Below, piece by piece: positions 10,862 through 21,829 of a stretch of 64,000 nucleotides of DNA. The stretch lies in the NCBI GenBank assembly GCA_019828595.1, contig JAHQRK010000011.1, positions 1,488,001 through 1,552,000 on the forward strand, read 5' to 3'. Both the position numbers and the translations under genes were made by a program. The stretch comes from Aphanomyces cochlioides. Taxonomy: Eukaryota; Oomycota; Saprolegniomycetes; Saprolegniales; Verrucalvaceae. The notes beneath the pieces were generated by a model, which searched no databases, had not been told where the DNA came from, and saw only the letters and a list, made by a program, of their open reading frames with translations. The stretch's first letter is position 1, and every line of letters starts with the position of its first letter.

Positions 10862-12717
10862 TCAATGAATGACGTGTGGCACAAGAAAGCTACCGAATGG
10901 AGGATCCTTCTTCGGTGGCTTTTGCGGCTTTTGGTGTGCAGCAGCAGGAGGTGTGGCTGGAGGAGTTGCGGGGGGAGCAGCAGGAGGAGCAGCAGGAGGA
11001 GCTATTGGAGCCGCGGGTGATTGAATTGGTTCCACAGGTTGTTTTGGTATGGTAGCCTTTTCGGCGAAAATATCCTCCCGAACAAATGATGGCCGTCGCA
11101 TTGGCTGGGGTTGGACATGAGACTGTTGCAGCAAGGATGACTCGTGGCTTTCAGTTCGGGATGCTGAGTCAACGCTGTCTAGTCGAGAGGCCCGGTCCTT
11201 CATGTCATATGCATACTTGTCCGTTTGCACTTGAGAATTAAACATAGGGCTTTGGCGGTCAATACTTTTGGCTGGATGAACGCGCCTTTCTCCATCTTCT
11301 AGTGACATTCCCCGCATTTCTCCTGCCAGAACAGGATTTGGTTCTGGCTCTGGGCTCTCGTGACGAGAAACAGATTCTTTGGAGGAGGCAGATCGGCTTC
11401 TTCGCTCGTACGACGACTCCATACTGTTATACCGTCGCATTCGCGGGGGCTCATGATGTTGCCGCGAGCTGGCCGTACTCGATGGATGCGCAGTTGTTTC
11501 ACTGTACCAAAGGGATGGAACTTGGGATTCTGTAGCAACTACTGTTGATGCCAGGTCACTTCCCAGGCGTCTTGGAGCTGATGAAGAAGGTGGAGTGGCA
11601 GAGCAAGGAGTGCAAAGTCGCACTTGAACACGAACGCCTGAAATTTTCAGATCCCAGTTGGCACTACAAGGCTTGCGGCAAACAACCTATGAGTACATTC
11701 ATGAGCAAAATTTGCAAATTGACTTCACTCACCTCGCCGCAGAGCTGACAACTTGCTTTCTTAGCCAAAAGGCCAAACTTTTTCAGGCAAACCGCACATT
11801 TGATCCGAGTGTGTTGGGGCACAAGTGCATGTGTAGAGAGGAAAGAGGCGTGGCAGAGTTTCATGGCGCGGATTTTGTCTTGCGCAAACACGAGAGGTCG
11901 ATATGCGCCTTCCATTGCCATGGATGAGAAGAAGTTGCCCAACGTTCCTCCTGTAGGGAGCAGTCCATTCAAATGGTAGTGGCGAAAGTCAATGACTTGC
12001 AACAACCCAGGCTGGTCCGTCTCGGCATAGATGACGCCACAGTTAATGTGTTCACCTCGAACAATGCCAAAAGTGTGTTCCAAATTCGGGCATGCATCAA
12101 TTGTAACTGGGGTTAGAACGCGAACCCAAGCTCGCCGGCCTTCAAACTCGATTATGTCTTGTTGCTAAGTATACCGTTGGTGATCTACATGCCAAAGATG
12201 ATGCTCGGGTACCTCAAGAAAGCACGTGTCTCGTTTCTTGATGAGAAATCCCCCTGTAGGCGACGCCATGAGGTCCCAACTCACATTGAGATAATGGGCA
12301 GGGGCGTCTGGTGTCGGAAGCGTGATGTTGTAGAGTCGGACAGTGTCGAGAATGTATGGAAAGAATTCTTCGTTCACTTGTCGAACTTCATTTGTCGTGG
12401 TTTTGAGAAAGATGTCAACAATGTCATCGAGGGTTGCTTCCAATTCTGTGCGCGCACAGTAAACGGGATTTTCAACATTTTCAGCGCGATAGACCTTGAT
12501 GGCACCATTCGTTGAGTGCAGGCTCCATTCATACTGTCCTCCCGTCAGAGTTGCCTGTGTCACCTACAAAACTTCAATGAGCAATCTCGCCGACGGACAA
12601 AAACAGTACGAGATCATGCACGGCTTGACGGCCAAGTTGTCTGTAGTTACTGATCTCTGGACTCGTCAGCGGAAAGCACTGGAAGAAGTCCAGCGGGACG
12701 GGCGTTTTCAAGTGCAT
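10862..12717 (-). CDS. START-FYVE domain protein
   Basis: Exons 12717-12610, 12563-12213, 12164-11733 and 11686-10862 join to about 571 residues; introns are 46, 48 and 46 nt. The start is MHLKTPVPLDFF, a common N-terminus in oomycete START proteins. A START-like lipid-binding region (residues 40-230) contains YEWSLHSTNGAIKVYRA and the FEGRRAWVRVL strand. Then follows a FYVE-type zinc finger whose Cys pairs span an intron: CAVCLKKF, CQLCGE, VVCRKPC and RLCTPC. The classical R(R/K)HHCR motif is not present, so it is a FYVE-like variant. The C-terminal 250 residues are Ser- and Pro-rich, with AAPP-type repeats, and probably disordered. The 48-nt intron removes an in-frame TAG. Likely a membrane-lipid-binding protein; ligand unknown. 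Confidence 0.85.
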
Positions 12718-12815
12718 CGCGGAAAGTGACGATTGTTGACAATTTGGCAAGCCAGGCCAACATTTCTTGAGCCTCCTCTGGATTCCATCTTATCTGCACT
12801 GTATGTAATTCATTT

Positions 12816-12856
12816 GATTGGTCAAAATTAATTTGTGAATTTATTTTAACCAATCA
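12816..12856. promoter_or_regulatory. paired CCAAT boxes upstream of the START-FYVE gene
   Basis: GATTGGT at 12816 and CCAATCA at 12850 point at each other about 100-140 nt upstream of the START-FYVE start codon. Same arrangement as at several other promoters in the window. Confidence 0.45.
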
Positions 12857-13806
12857 AAATCGATATTTACACAAATTCGATCCTCAAAATGGGTTCATCG
12901 TTAGTGTCTTTTTCGCATGTGCTAGAGACGATGGCATTATGGGTGCCAAATTGTATTTTGTGCAAACTGCGCAGTCAACGACTGTCACAACGTACTGCAA
13001 TCTTCGACAATTCGTTTCCTTGCACTTGTCATCAGCTATTCCATGCACGCTTTCAACGTTTGTGAAGTCTACCAGCTTGAACTTTCAATCTACGGCACAT
13101 TCATACAATTGCCATCATCGTTACAGGATACGTTAAACTGGACTTTCAACTGGACAGTAGCGGCGTATACTCTGCATATGCGTGTTGATTCTCTTCAGAT
13201 CTTCAAGGCTCATGATGTCGGAGCCTGTGCGAATATGGAGATGTTTATGGCTATATTTAGAATTTGTATGTCGATACGTATATTTCCTTCCCTATTCCAG
13301 TACAACTGTACGAGAACAAAGCACCTGTGTAAATTCGATATTTCAATTAACTTAAAATCTTTGAGCATAAACAGATTCCAGTTTAAGCTATGGAAATATT
13401 AAATTAAAATCAACTTGACTGATTTCTGTAATAACATATATTGTTATAAATTATATACTGTAATTATTTATCACATTTATGTTTGGTGCTAGAATTGAAG
13501 CAATACTGTATACTTTATTCAAATGAGATATGTGATGCTGAGTGAGATGTCACTTTCAATACAAATTTAGGGTGCGTCTGGCAAAATTTCAAAATCAATA
13601 TGCCATTTTCAGCGAAATTGGGATCAACGATTTATGGCATATTCAAAATGGAGGTAAAACCTCCATCTCGTAAAATGGCATTTTGGGAGGCTCCAGTGAG
13701 TATATCCCAACCAAAAATATTGGATTTGGAGCAAAACTCTTTGAGATAAACAAGTTCATATTTTGACCAAAATTATTGAATTTGGCCTCAAAATGGCATT
13801 TTGGGC

Positions 13807-13839
13807 CTCCGAAAACTCTCTAATAGAGAGTTTTCGGAG
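13807..13839. repeat. 33-nt near-perfect palindrome
   Basis: CTCCGAAAACTCTCTA, one central A, then the exact reverse complement TAGAGAGTTTTCGGAG. Sixteen-base arms with no mismatch. It sits directly before one end of the element-like repeat at 13842-14226. Confidence 0.8.
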
Positions 13840-13841
13840 CC

Positions 13842-14226
13842 ACTTTAGAGTTGAGATCCACCAGCTGTACCTCTATAAATTAAACATCTTTATAAAATAA
13901 TTCTCGAAACCATCTCGATCTCAAAAGATTTTCAGATCCGTGGCCTGGTTCTCAAAAGTCTTTGAGATACGCATAATCCTCCGGAAAGCTGGAGCCATGC
14001 GTCCCACATACTTAGTTTGGCGTGCCAAGTCCATGCAGACCATATAGAGCAGTAGCGCTGTCTATCTGATGGTTAAAGTAGTTCGAAGTCGATGAAATGC
14101 AACGAAGACGTGAGTTGTCTTTATTCGGATCCGTATAAGTTTCGTTCTCAAGTGCTCACTCACCGAAAGTCGCAAAAACGTAACTTTAGAGTTGAGATCG
14201 GCAATCTCGAATCTCAACTCTAAAGT
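13842..14226. repeat. MITE-like unit bounded by inverted copies of a 16-nt motif
   Basis: ACTTTAGAGTTGAGAT is found at 13842-13857 and again at 14183-14198; its exact reverse complement is at 14211-14226. The last two form a hairpin with a 12-nt loop, and the first and last could be terminal inverted repeats of a 385-bp non-coding element. No clear target-site duplication was found, so the mobile nature is inference. Confidence 0.45.
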
Positions 14227-14599
14227 CGCCAAGGAGCCAAATCCAAAGGATACGTTCTCGTCAAGTAATGTCCTGTGAGGCTCAAAGCTCCTCGACGAAG
14301 CCTCATAATGCAGTTTTGTGACTTTATTGTGGGTCGAGTGGCTCTGGCGGCGGTTAAATGTCAACACGACGATGAAAAGCTAGCAAATCTCAGTGGCAGC
14401 ACGCTCGTACGCGGTTTATCTCCTCGAGATGCCTTTCATCCTCATGATACTGTACTGTAATCCTGGTGGATCACAGACATTTCGGTTCCATGGATTTTTT
14501 GTAAAGCCGACCAGGTGGTTTGACAAAGTTGCCATGGAAGCCAAGTGGATCAGAAAGAGTCACTTCGACTTTGGATCACACCTGAAGACTTGTTGAAGG

Positions 14600-16728
14600 A
14601 TGCGACTCGTTGCTCTCGGCCTCGTCGTCGCCGCTGCTGCCCATGCCGCGTCGTGGATCGAACGCGATCGATGCACTGCCATTTTGGTCGGCGCCAAGGT
14701 AAACCCAATCTCGCTATAATGAATTGTCATGAAGAACATAGGCGTCGACGAGTGGATCGCCCATGACGACTCATACGAACGACTGCACAGTGTGTGACTT
14801 TCGCATTGCCAAGGTCCCTCAGAAGACTCATCCGCATGGCTCCATGCGCAATGTCGTGCTCCCACGAGGATATTATCCTCGCTATGGTAAGGCCGAACGT
14901 CGTGAAGTGGAAACTGGACGAAGCCATGCGTAGTTGGCACTGACCGAGGCGCGCCGGAATACTTTCGAGACAACCTCGAGCCAGATTTCTTCAATTGGAC
15001 GGACTCCAAGAGCATCGGACAGATTCCTCAAGCGGACATGACATTCGGCTACATTGATGGAGTCTACCCCATCATGAATGAATTCCAACTCGCGATGGGA
15101 GAAAGCACTTGCGGAGCTGTCTTTGCAAGCAAGCCAGTGACTCAAGGCGGCCAAGCGCTCTTTGACGTCACGGAGCTTGCTCGTGTCGCCATGGAGAGAA
15201 CCAAAACTGCACGGGATGCCATCAAACTCATGGGCAGTTTGGCTGTACAGTATGGATATTTTGGCGCCGCTTGGGATGCCGATGAAGACGACGCCTTGGA
15301 CGAAGCTGGTGAAACCTTGACTGTCACTGACACGAAAGAAGGCTGGGTCTTCCACATTTTGCCAGACGACACGGGTGCATCGGCAATCTGGATCGCCCAG
15401 CGTGTTCCTGACAACCACATTGTTGCGATTGGCAACCAATTCATCATCCACCAAGTCAACCTGACCGACTCGGACAACTTTTTAGGCTCGGCTAACTTGT
15501 ACGACGTTGCCAAGAAGCACAACTTGTGGGATGGCAAGTCTCCGTTTGATTTCACAGCTGTGTATGCCCACCGCCGTCCTGGCGACTCGTATTACTACTC
15601 GACTCGCCGCCAGTGGCGCGTCTTCACGCTGGCAAATCCCAATTTGACCTTGAGCCCATACACTGATGCATTTGGCACGGATTATCCCTTCTCTGTCGAG
15701 GTATTTCAGCCCTCGTTGATTGCAGCAAATGCTCCTCGTAGACGGCCAGTGTGTTGGACGCCAGGGACTTGATGCGCTTCCAACGTGACCACTACGAGAA
15801 CACTCCGTTTGATTTGACGCAAGGGCCTCAATCCGGTCCCTACGGCAACCCAGATCGATATTGTACATTGAAGATGCATGATTGATGGAGATTGATGTCG
15901 TCGTAGCCGTGGGTGAAAATGCATTTGCACCTGGCACTGAAGGCAAGTCGCGATCGTTCGAACGTGCTATCTCGCTCTACCGCACGACGTACACCATTGT
16001 AACTTTGGCCAACCCTGTCAATCCCAACACGGGCTTTGTCTGGTGCGTTCTCCCGTAGTCTATCCACGACTCAAAGTGCGTTGTAGGTTTGGACCGTATG
16101 CGCCGCACGCGACGACGTACATGCCAATCTACGCCAAGGTGTCGTCCGTGCCACAAGTTACATCGAAGGGATCTCTGCTCAAATTTAGCTTCAACTCATC
16201 GTTCTGGATCAACGCCCTCATTGGCAACTACGCTGGTCATTTTTACAAGTTTGCCATGCCCGCTGTCTCGACGGTTCAATTAGCTCTTGAAAAAAAAGCT
16301 TACGATGGTAACTCGGATCCCACCGCCAGTCTAAAAGCGTTGTAGCCCAAGCTGGAGTTCAAGCCAAAGCACAATCGATCCTGGAATCCCAAGGCGAGGC
16401 CGCCATGGTGATCTACTTGACATCCTCAACCAATTCCTTCGCAACGGCCGCTCACGATGCCTTTGTGTCGTTGTTCTATGACCTTGTGACTCGATTCCAC
16501 GACGGCACGATCTTTGGCAACTTCTCCAAAGAATCGATGGACGTCCAAGCAATGGGCTATCCTACTTGGTGGCTCGAAGAAGTGGGTTACTTTGGTCCAA
16601 ACACCGACGGTTTGTCCGAGACGTCCTGGATTTTGATCGTTCTTGCAGTGGTCGGACTCAGTGTTGCTCTTGGTTTTTGGCTCGGTCGTCGCAATGTCCA
16701 ACAAAAAGGTTATGCGCTCGTCAAGTAA
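14600..16728 (+). CDS. secreted, membrane-anchored peptidase family C69 (dipeptidase), copy 1
   Basis: Seven exons (14600-14698, 14742-14886, 14934-15700, 15742-15862, 15907-16042, 16087-16307, 16346-16728) give 623 residues; introns are 38-47 nt. A hydrophobic signal peptide is followed at once by RDRCTAILVGAKAS; Cys25 is in the position of the N-terminal nucleophile of C69 dipeptidases. Family blocks include GYIDGVYPIMNEFQL, GESTCGA, VTELARVAMERTKTA, KEGWVFHILPDDTGASAIW and GNQFIIHQVNL. Near the C-terminus are PTWWLEEVGYFGP, a membrane span (ILIVLAVVGLSVALGFWL) and a short tail ending GYALVK. The predicted topology is catalytic domain outside or in the lumen with a cytosolic tail. First of three tandem plus-strand copies, followed by one inverted copy. 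Confidence 0.9.
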
Positions 16729-17110
16729 ACAAGCAGCGCCGCCCGAATATCCTCGTCCAGCGAAAATGCGATAATAGACCTTTTTCTGTGTAGCTTTCAT
16801 ACCCACTCTGTCGGGCTTGCCTCTTCGTGGCCACTGAACTATCGTGCAGGATTCTACGAGATGGAATCGCCAGAATGGATGGGGAATTCAAACACTTGTT
16901 AAAATCCAGTCAAGTTTCCTGCACTTTGCAATGTGCTGACGCAATTCTGTCGTCTTTCTTCCACAACGGTTCAATGCATATCAGACGTTTTGATAGGGAT
17001 GGAAGACATGGTTTTAGAAGGGAATTTATATGGAAAGCGATCTTTGCAGCAGAGTCCCTCCTCCTGAAACCAGATCACGATTCGACGGCCACCGCACTTC
17101 GGAAGAGAAG

Positions 17111-19203
17111 ATGTTTGGCCATCTTGGTCGTCTTCTTGCTGTGACGGCGACGGCGGCTCTCGTTACCACTGCCAAGTTTCATGAGTCGGATCGATGTACG
17201 GTCATCCTTGTCGGTGCCAAGGTAGCCATGGCCGAAAGAACGGAAGAATTTGATGCAGTGGAATATAGGCATCGACTTCAGGATCGCCCATGACGACACA
17301 TACGGCGGACTGCACAACGTGTGACTTTCGCCTCGTGAAAGTGCCTCAGCTACAACATACCCCAGGCTCCATGCGCAATATTCCACTGCTTAGCCAAGTA
17401 TATCCACGATACGGTAAGCGCACTTTCTATTGTACGCAAGTTTGACCGTGCTTTTAGTTGGGAGAGAACGAGGAGCGCCGGAATACTACCGGGAAAACCT
17501 CCAGCAAGGATTCTACAACTGGTCCGACACGCCGATCATCGGCCAAATCCCGCAAGCCGAAACGACGTATGGTTACTTGGATGGCATCTATCCAGTTTTG
17601 AACGAACATCAGCTCGCGATCGGAGAAAGCACATGTCCTGCCCGCTTTTGGGCAAAGCCAGCAACTCAAGGTGGTAAAGCGCTCTTTGACATCACTGAAC
17701 TTGCTCGCGTCGCGTTTGAACGCACGAAAACCGCTCGAGATGCCATCAAACTCATGGGCAGCTTGGCTGAACAGTATGGTTACTACGGTGCTGAATGGGA
17801 AGGCAGCGAAGAGGAGCTCCTGACTGAGTCTGGCGAAACTCTAGCCGTGACGGACACGAAAGAAGGCTGGGTCTTTCATATCTTACCAGACGACACTGGT
17901 GTATCAGCGATTTGGGTGGCTCAGCGCATTCCTGACACTCACATCGCCGCGATTGGCAATCAATTCATCATCCACCAAGTCAACCTGACCGACTCGGACA
18001 ACTTCCTCAGCTCGGCAAACTTGTACGACATTGCCAAGAAGCACAACTTTTGGGATGGCGAGTCTCCGTTTGATTTCACAGCAGTGTACGCTCACCGACG
18101 TCGTGGGGACTCGTATTACTACTCGACTCGGCGTCAATGGCGCATCTTCACGCTGGCAAATCCAAACTTGACATTGAGTCCATACACTAATGCATTTAGC
18201 ACGGACTATCCGTTCTCTGTCGAGGTATAAAGACTACCAGAATGCTGAGATTTCACGCTTGTAGACGGATCGGGTGTTAGATGCGTCAGATATCCTGCGA
18301 TTCCAGCGGGATCACTACGAGAAGACACCATTCGACCTGACTGAAGGCCCTCAGTCTGGTCCTTATGGCAACCCTGACCGCTACTGTAAGCTAGTTTGCC
18401 TCTCCCAGCTCACATCTCTTTGTAGCTGTCGGTGAAAATGCCTTTGCGCCTGGAATGCAAGGTAGAGGTGGCTTCTTCGAGCGCGGCATCTCGCTCTACC
18501 GCACGTCGTACTCTTACGTGACGCTGGCCAATCCTTGGAACGCCACCACTGCCTACATTTGGTTTGGCCACTACGCTCCTCACGCGGCCGTGTACATGCC
18601 AGTATACGCCCACATATCCTCAGTCCCCACGCTGTTTTCTCAAGGCTCTCTTCGAAAATTTGACTGGAATTCGTCCTTTTGGATCAATGCCCTTCTTGGC
18701 AACTACGCTGGCCATTTCTACAAATTCGCCATGCCTGCTGTCTCCACCGTGCAGCTCGCTCTTGAAAAGCTAGCCGCTCATGGTACCCCTCACGTTATGC
18801 TGAATCTAAAAGCTCTGTAGCTCAAGCTTCAGTACAAGCGAAAGCTCAGTCCATTTTTGAAACGCAAGGCGAGGCAGCCATGGTGGCGTACTTGACCTCT
18901 TCGACCAATTCCTTGGCCACAGCAGCGTATGATGCCTCTGTCTCGTTGTTTTACGACATTGCGACGCGATTCCACGACGGCACGATCTTTGGCAACTTTT
19001 CCAAGGAATCGATGGACGTCCAAGCGATGGGCTATCCGACATGGTGGCTCGAAGAAGTGGGGTATTTCGGTCCGAGGACCACTGGCTTGTCAACGACGAC
19101 ATGGATTGTGATCAGTGCCGCGGTCGTCGGACTCAGTCTTGCATTTGGCGTCTGGCTTGGCCGTCGCCCCGTCAAGACTACAGGCTATGCACTGCTGAGC
19201 TAA
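17111..19203 (+). CDS. secreted, membrane-anchored peptidase family C69 (dipeptidase), copy 2
   Basis: Six exons (17111-17221, 17269-17413, 17458-18224, 18265-18385, 18426-18782, 18821-19203) give 627 residues. Same order as copy 1: signal peptide, DRCTVILVGAK with Cys29 as the likely nucleophile, C69 core, PTWWLEEVGYFGP, membrane span and tail GYALLS. The single 357-nt fifth exon equals exactly the 136 + 221 nt of exons 5 and 6 in the other copies: the intron after the TG of a Trp codon (IWFGHYAPH, about 18561) is missing. The remaining five introns match in position, but their sequences differ. The start was chosen because it gives a good signal peptide just before the conserved Cys. Confidence 0.9.
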
Positions 19204-19529
19204 ACCCAGGAGCGCTCAGGAATTGAATGTGTTTAATGCAAGAAAGGAATTCAAGTCATGTATGTCATGTGCAATCTCTGGAATTTGTCGTCCACCGACG
19301 ACCGACAGAGAATTTCGAAGACAGCTCGGAGGTTCGAGGGCATCTTCAACGTGCTTTTTAGTTAGGCAGAGAGTTGTCACGCCCCTTGCGGCTCGTCATG
19401 AGCCCCACATTGACGTTGACAAGAATGAGTGACCCATTAATTTGTTGAAGCTGAAGTTGCACATGGCTCGACGCAGGTCGGAAGGGCAAAGTCAAATCAA
19501 CCGTCACTTTCGAATTTGACAAGAGCGTC

Positions 19530-21650
19530 ATGCGACTTTTGATCCTCTCTGTGGTCGTAGCCATGGCTGTGGCTCAGCCACGCCAAGCTGACCGATGTAC
19601 AGTCATGCTAGTCGGCGCCAAGGTACGAGACATCATTGGAATCCGCTATGCTGATGCGATTGGTATAGGCGTCGGCGACTGGAGTTCCCATCACGACGCA
19701 CACGGCGGACTGCACGAATTGTGACTTTCGCCTGGCCAAAGTTCCCCAGCAGCAACATGCTCCTGGCTCCATGCGGAATATTCCACTGCTGAGTCAAGTC
19801 TACCCACGCTACGGTAATCAAAGTCGACGAAAGCTGCAACCCAAGTCGCTCTTCTAGTCGGCAAAGACCGCGGCGCGCCAGAGTACTACCAGGCAAACCT
19901 CCAGCAAGGCTTCTTCAACTGGTCGAATACTCCGATCATCGGTCAAATTCCACAAGTTGAAACCACCTTCGGCTACGTGGATGCGATTTATCCTGTGGTG
20001 AATGAATACCAACTCGCGATCGGAGAAAGCACGTGCGGTGCTCGGTTCTACGCCAAGCCAGCGACGCAAGGCGGCACGGCCTTCTTTGACATCACAGAGT
20101 TGGCTCGCGTGGCTTTCGAGCGAACGAAAACTGCACGGGACGCTATCAACCTCATGGGCGACTTGGCAGTGAGGCATGGGTACTATGGAGCGTACTGGGG
20201 CGACAAGGAAGATGAGATGCTGGACCAAGCGGGGGAAACCTTGACCGTCACGGACCCGAAGGAAGGCTGGGTCTTTCACATTTTGCCCGACGACACGGGG
20301 GCGTCGGCTATCTGGGTGGCTCAGCGCATTCCTGACAACCACACCACTGCCATTGGAAACCAATTCATCATCCACGATGTCAACTTGACCGACTCGGCCA
20401 ACTTCCTTGGCTCTGCAAACTTGTACGACATCGCCAAGAAGCACAACTTCTGGGACGGCAAGTCTCGGTTTGATTTCACTGCCGTCTACGCCAAGCCATT
20501 CAGCGATGGCACATTCGCCACTCGTCGTCAGTGGCGTGTCTTCACGCTGGCAAATCCAAGCCTCAGCCTGAGCCCTTACACAGATCCCCTCGGCAAGGAC
20601 TATCCCTTCTCTGTTGAGGTGCGATGTCCATGGCTTGGAATAAGTTTCACGGCATATTTAGGTCGCTAGACCGTTGGATGTATCGGACATCATGCGCTTT
20701 CAACGAGACCACTACGAGAACACTCCGTTTGACTTGATGCAAGGCCCTGCCGCTGGCCCGTATAGCAGTCCTGACAGACATTGTACTCATCCTTGACTGT
20801 CTCGACGATTGATCTCGACTGTTCTAGCTGTCGGCAACGTGCAGCTCTCGTCCGCGACGGGAGATCGCATCGTTGGCTTCGAGCGGCCGATTTCATACCA
20901 CACGACGTCCTATTCGTACGTGACGCAGCTCCATCCATCGAACCGAAACAATGCACTCGTTTGGTACTGCTTCTGTCTCGCTCCCAAACTCACCGTCGAC
21001 GTAGGTTTGGCCCCTATGTCCCTCATGCCACGTCGTACATGCCCATTTATGCCAAAGTGAGCTCCGTGCCAAGCATCGTGTCTGGCGGCTCGTTGCGCAA
21101 ATTTGACTTGAACTCGTCCTTCTGGATCAATGCCCTCATTGGCAACTACGCCGGCCATTTCTACAAACATGTCATGCCTGCTGTCTCGACGGTGCAGTTC
21201 GCTGTTGAGAAGAAAGCTGCTGATGGTACTTTGGCTCTTATGGCAAGTCTCATTGTAGCTCTGTAGCTCAAGCTGGAGTTCAAGCCAAAGCGCAATCGAT
21301 CCTGGAATCCCAAGGCGAGGCCGCCATGGTGATCTACTTAGACATCCTCAACCAATTCCTTCGCGATGGCCGCGCATGACGCTTTCGTTGCCCTCTTCTA
21401 TGAAATTGTGACTCGGTTCCACGACGGCACGATCTTTGGCAACTTTTCCAACGAGGCGATGGGTGTCCAAGCGATGGGTTATCCAACTTGGTGGCTCGAG
21501 GACGTGGGTTACTTTGGCCCGAAGACTGAAGGCTTGTCAGTGACGACGTTTCTCGTGGTCATTCTCATTGTGGCAGTCATGACAACTGCGCTTGGCTTCT
21601 GGCTCGGTCGTCGCAATGTCCAAAGCCGAGGTTATGCGTTCATCAAGTAA
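19530..21650 (+). pseudogene. peptidase family C69 (dipeptidase), copy 3, with a 1-nt frameshift
   Basis: Exons 19530-19622, 19669-19813, 19858-20618, 20662-20782, 20828-20963, 21005-21225 and 21267-21650 follow copy 1, with signal peptide and Cys23 (DRCTVMLVGAK). In the last exon an extra A at about 21340 (CTACTTAGACATCC, where copy 1 has CTACTTGACATCC) shifts the frame and leads to TGA at 21377. The exon is 384 nt instead of 383. Past the lesion the other frame is fully open and encodes the juxtamembrane block, membrane span and GYAFIK tail. As read, the product would be a soluble protein lacking the anchor. Either a recent inactivation or an assembly error. Residues around GNVQLSSATGDRIVG also diverge from the other copies. 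Confidence 0.8.
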
Positions 21651-21829
21651 AAATCCAGCCGCGCCTAGTCGACTGCATGTGCACACAAGTAACCTTGAAA
21701 TTCATGTTTGGATTGAGCATCTTAAAGTTGTTCTACCAACGTCGAAGGGATTAAAGTCCATCCTCTAGATAGTTCAATTGAGCGAGCAGCTTATCCTTGT
21801 TATAAACTTTTCACTTGCTAGAGCAAACA

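Larger units (their letters stand above)
12857..14599. other. intergenic region with inverted repeats and weak open frames
   Basis: No gene is supported. Open frames at 12939-13136 and 13043-13402 (+) have no recognised features. AAAATGGCATTTTGGG occurs at 13672 and again at 13790. Inverted repeats are listed separately. On the minus strand, a frame interrupted by one TAG runs from 14367 to about 13921 and ends with a protein-like stretch (LLLYMVCMDLARQ, KYVGRMAPAFRRIMRI), which may be a remnant of coding DNA; no family was recognised. Confidence 0.45.

Noticed and set aside
12165..12212. In-frame TAG in the START-FYVE gene as a nonsense mutation
   Set aside because: A 48-nt GT..AG intron in the right phase removes it and restores a conserved strand.
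15142..15555. Long antisense open frames across the C69 genes (also 14882-15454, 19854-20444, 23120-23644)
   Set aside because: They mirror well-supported sense exons, repeat in each paralogue at the same place because of codon bias, and show no domain features.
18225..18264. Early stop in C69 copy 2 (GTATAA after SVE)
   Set aside because: It is the 5' end of a 40-nt intron found at the same place in all four copies.
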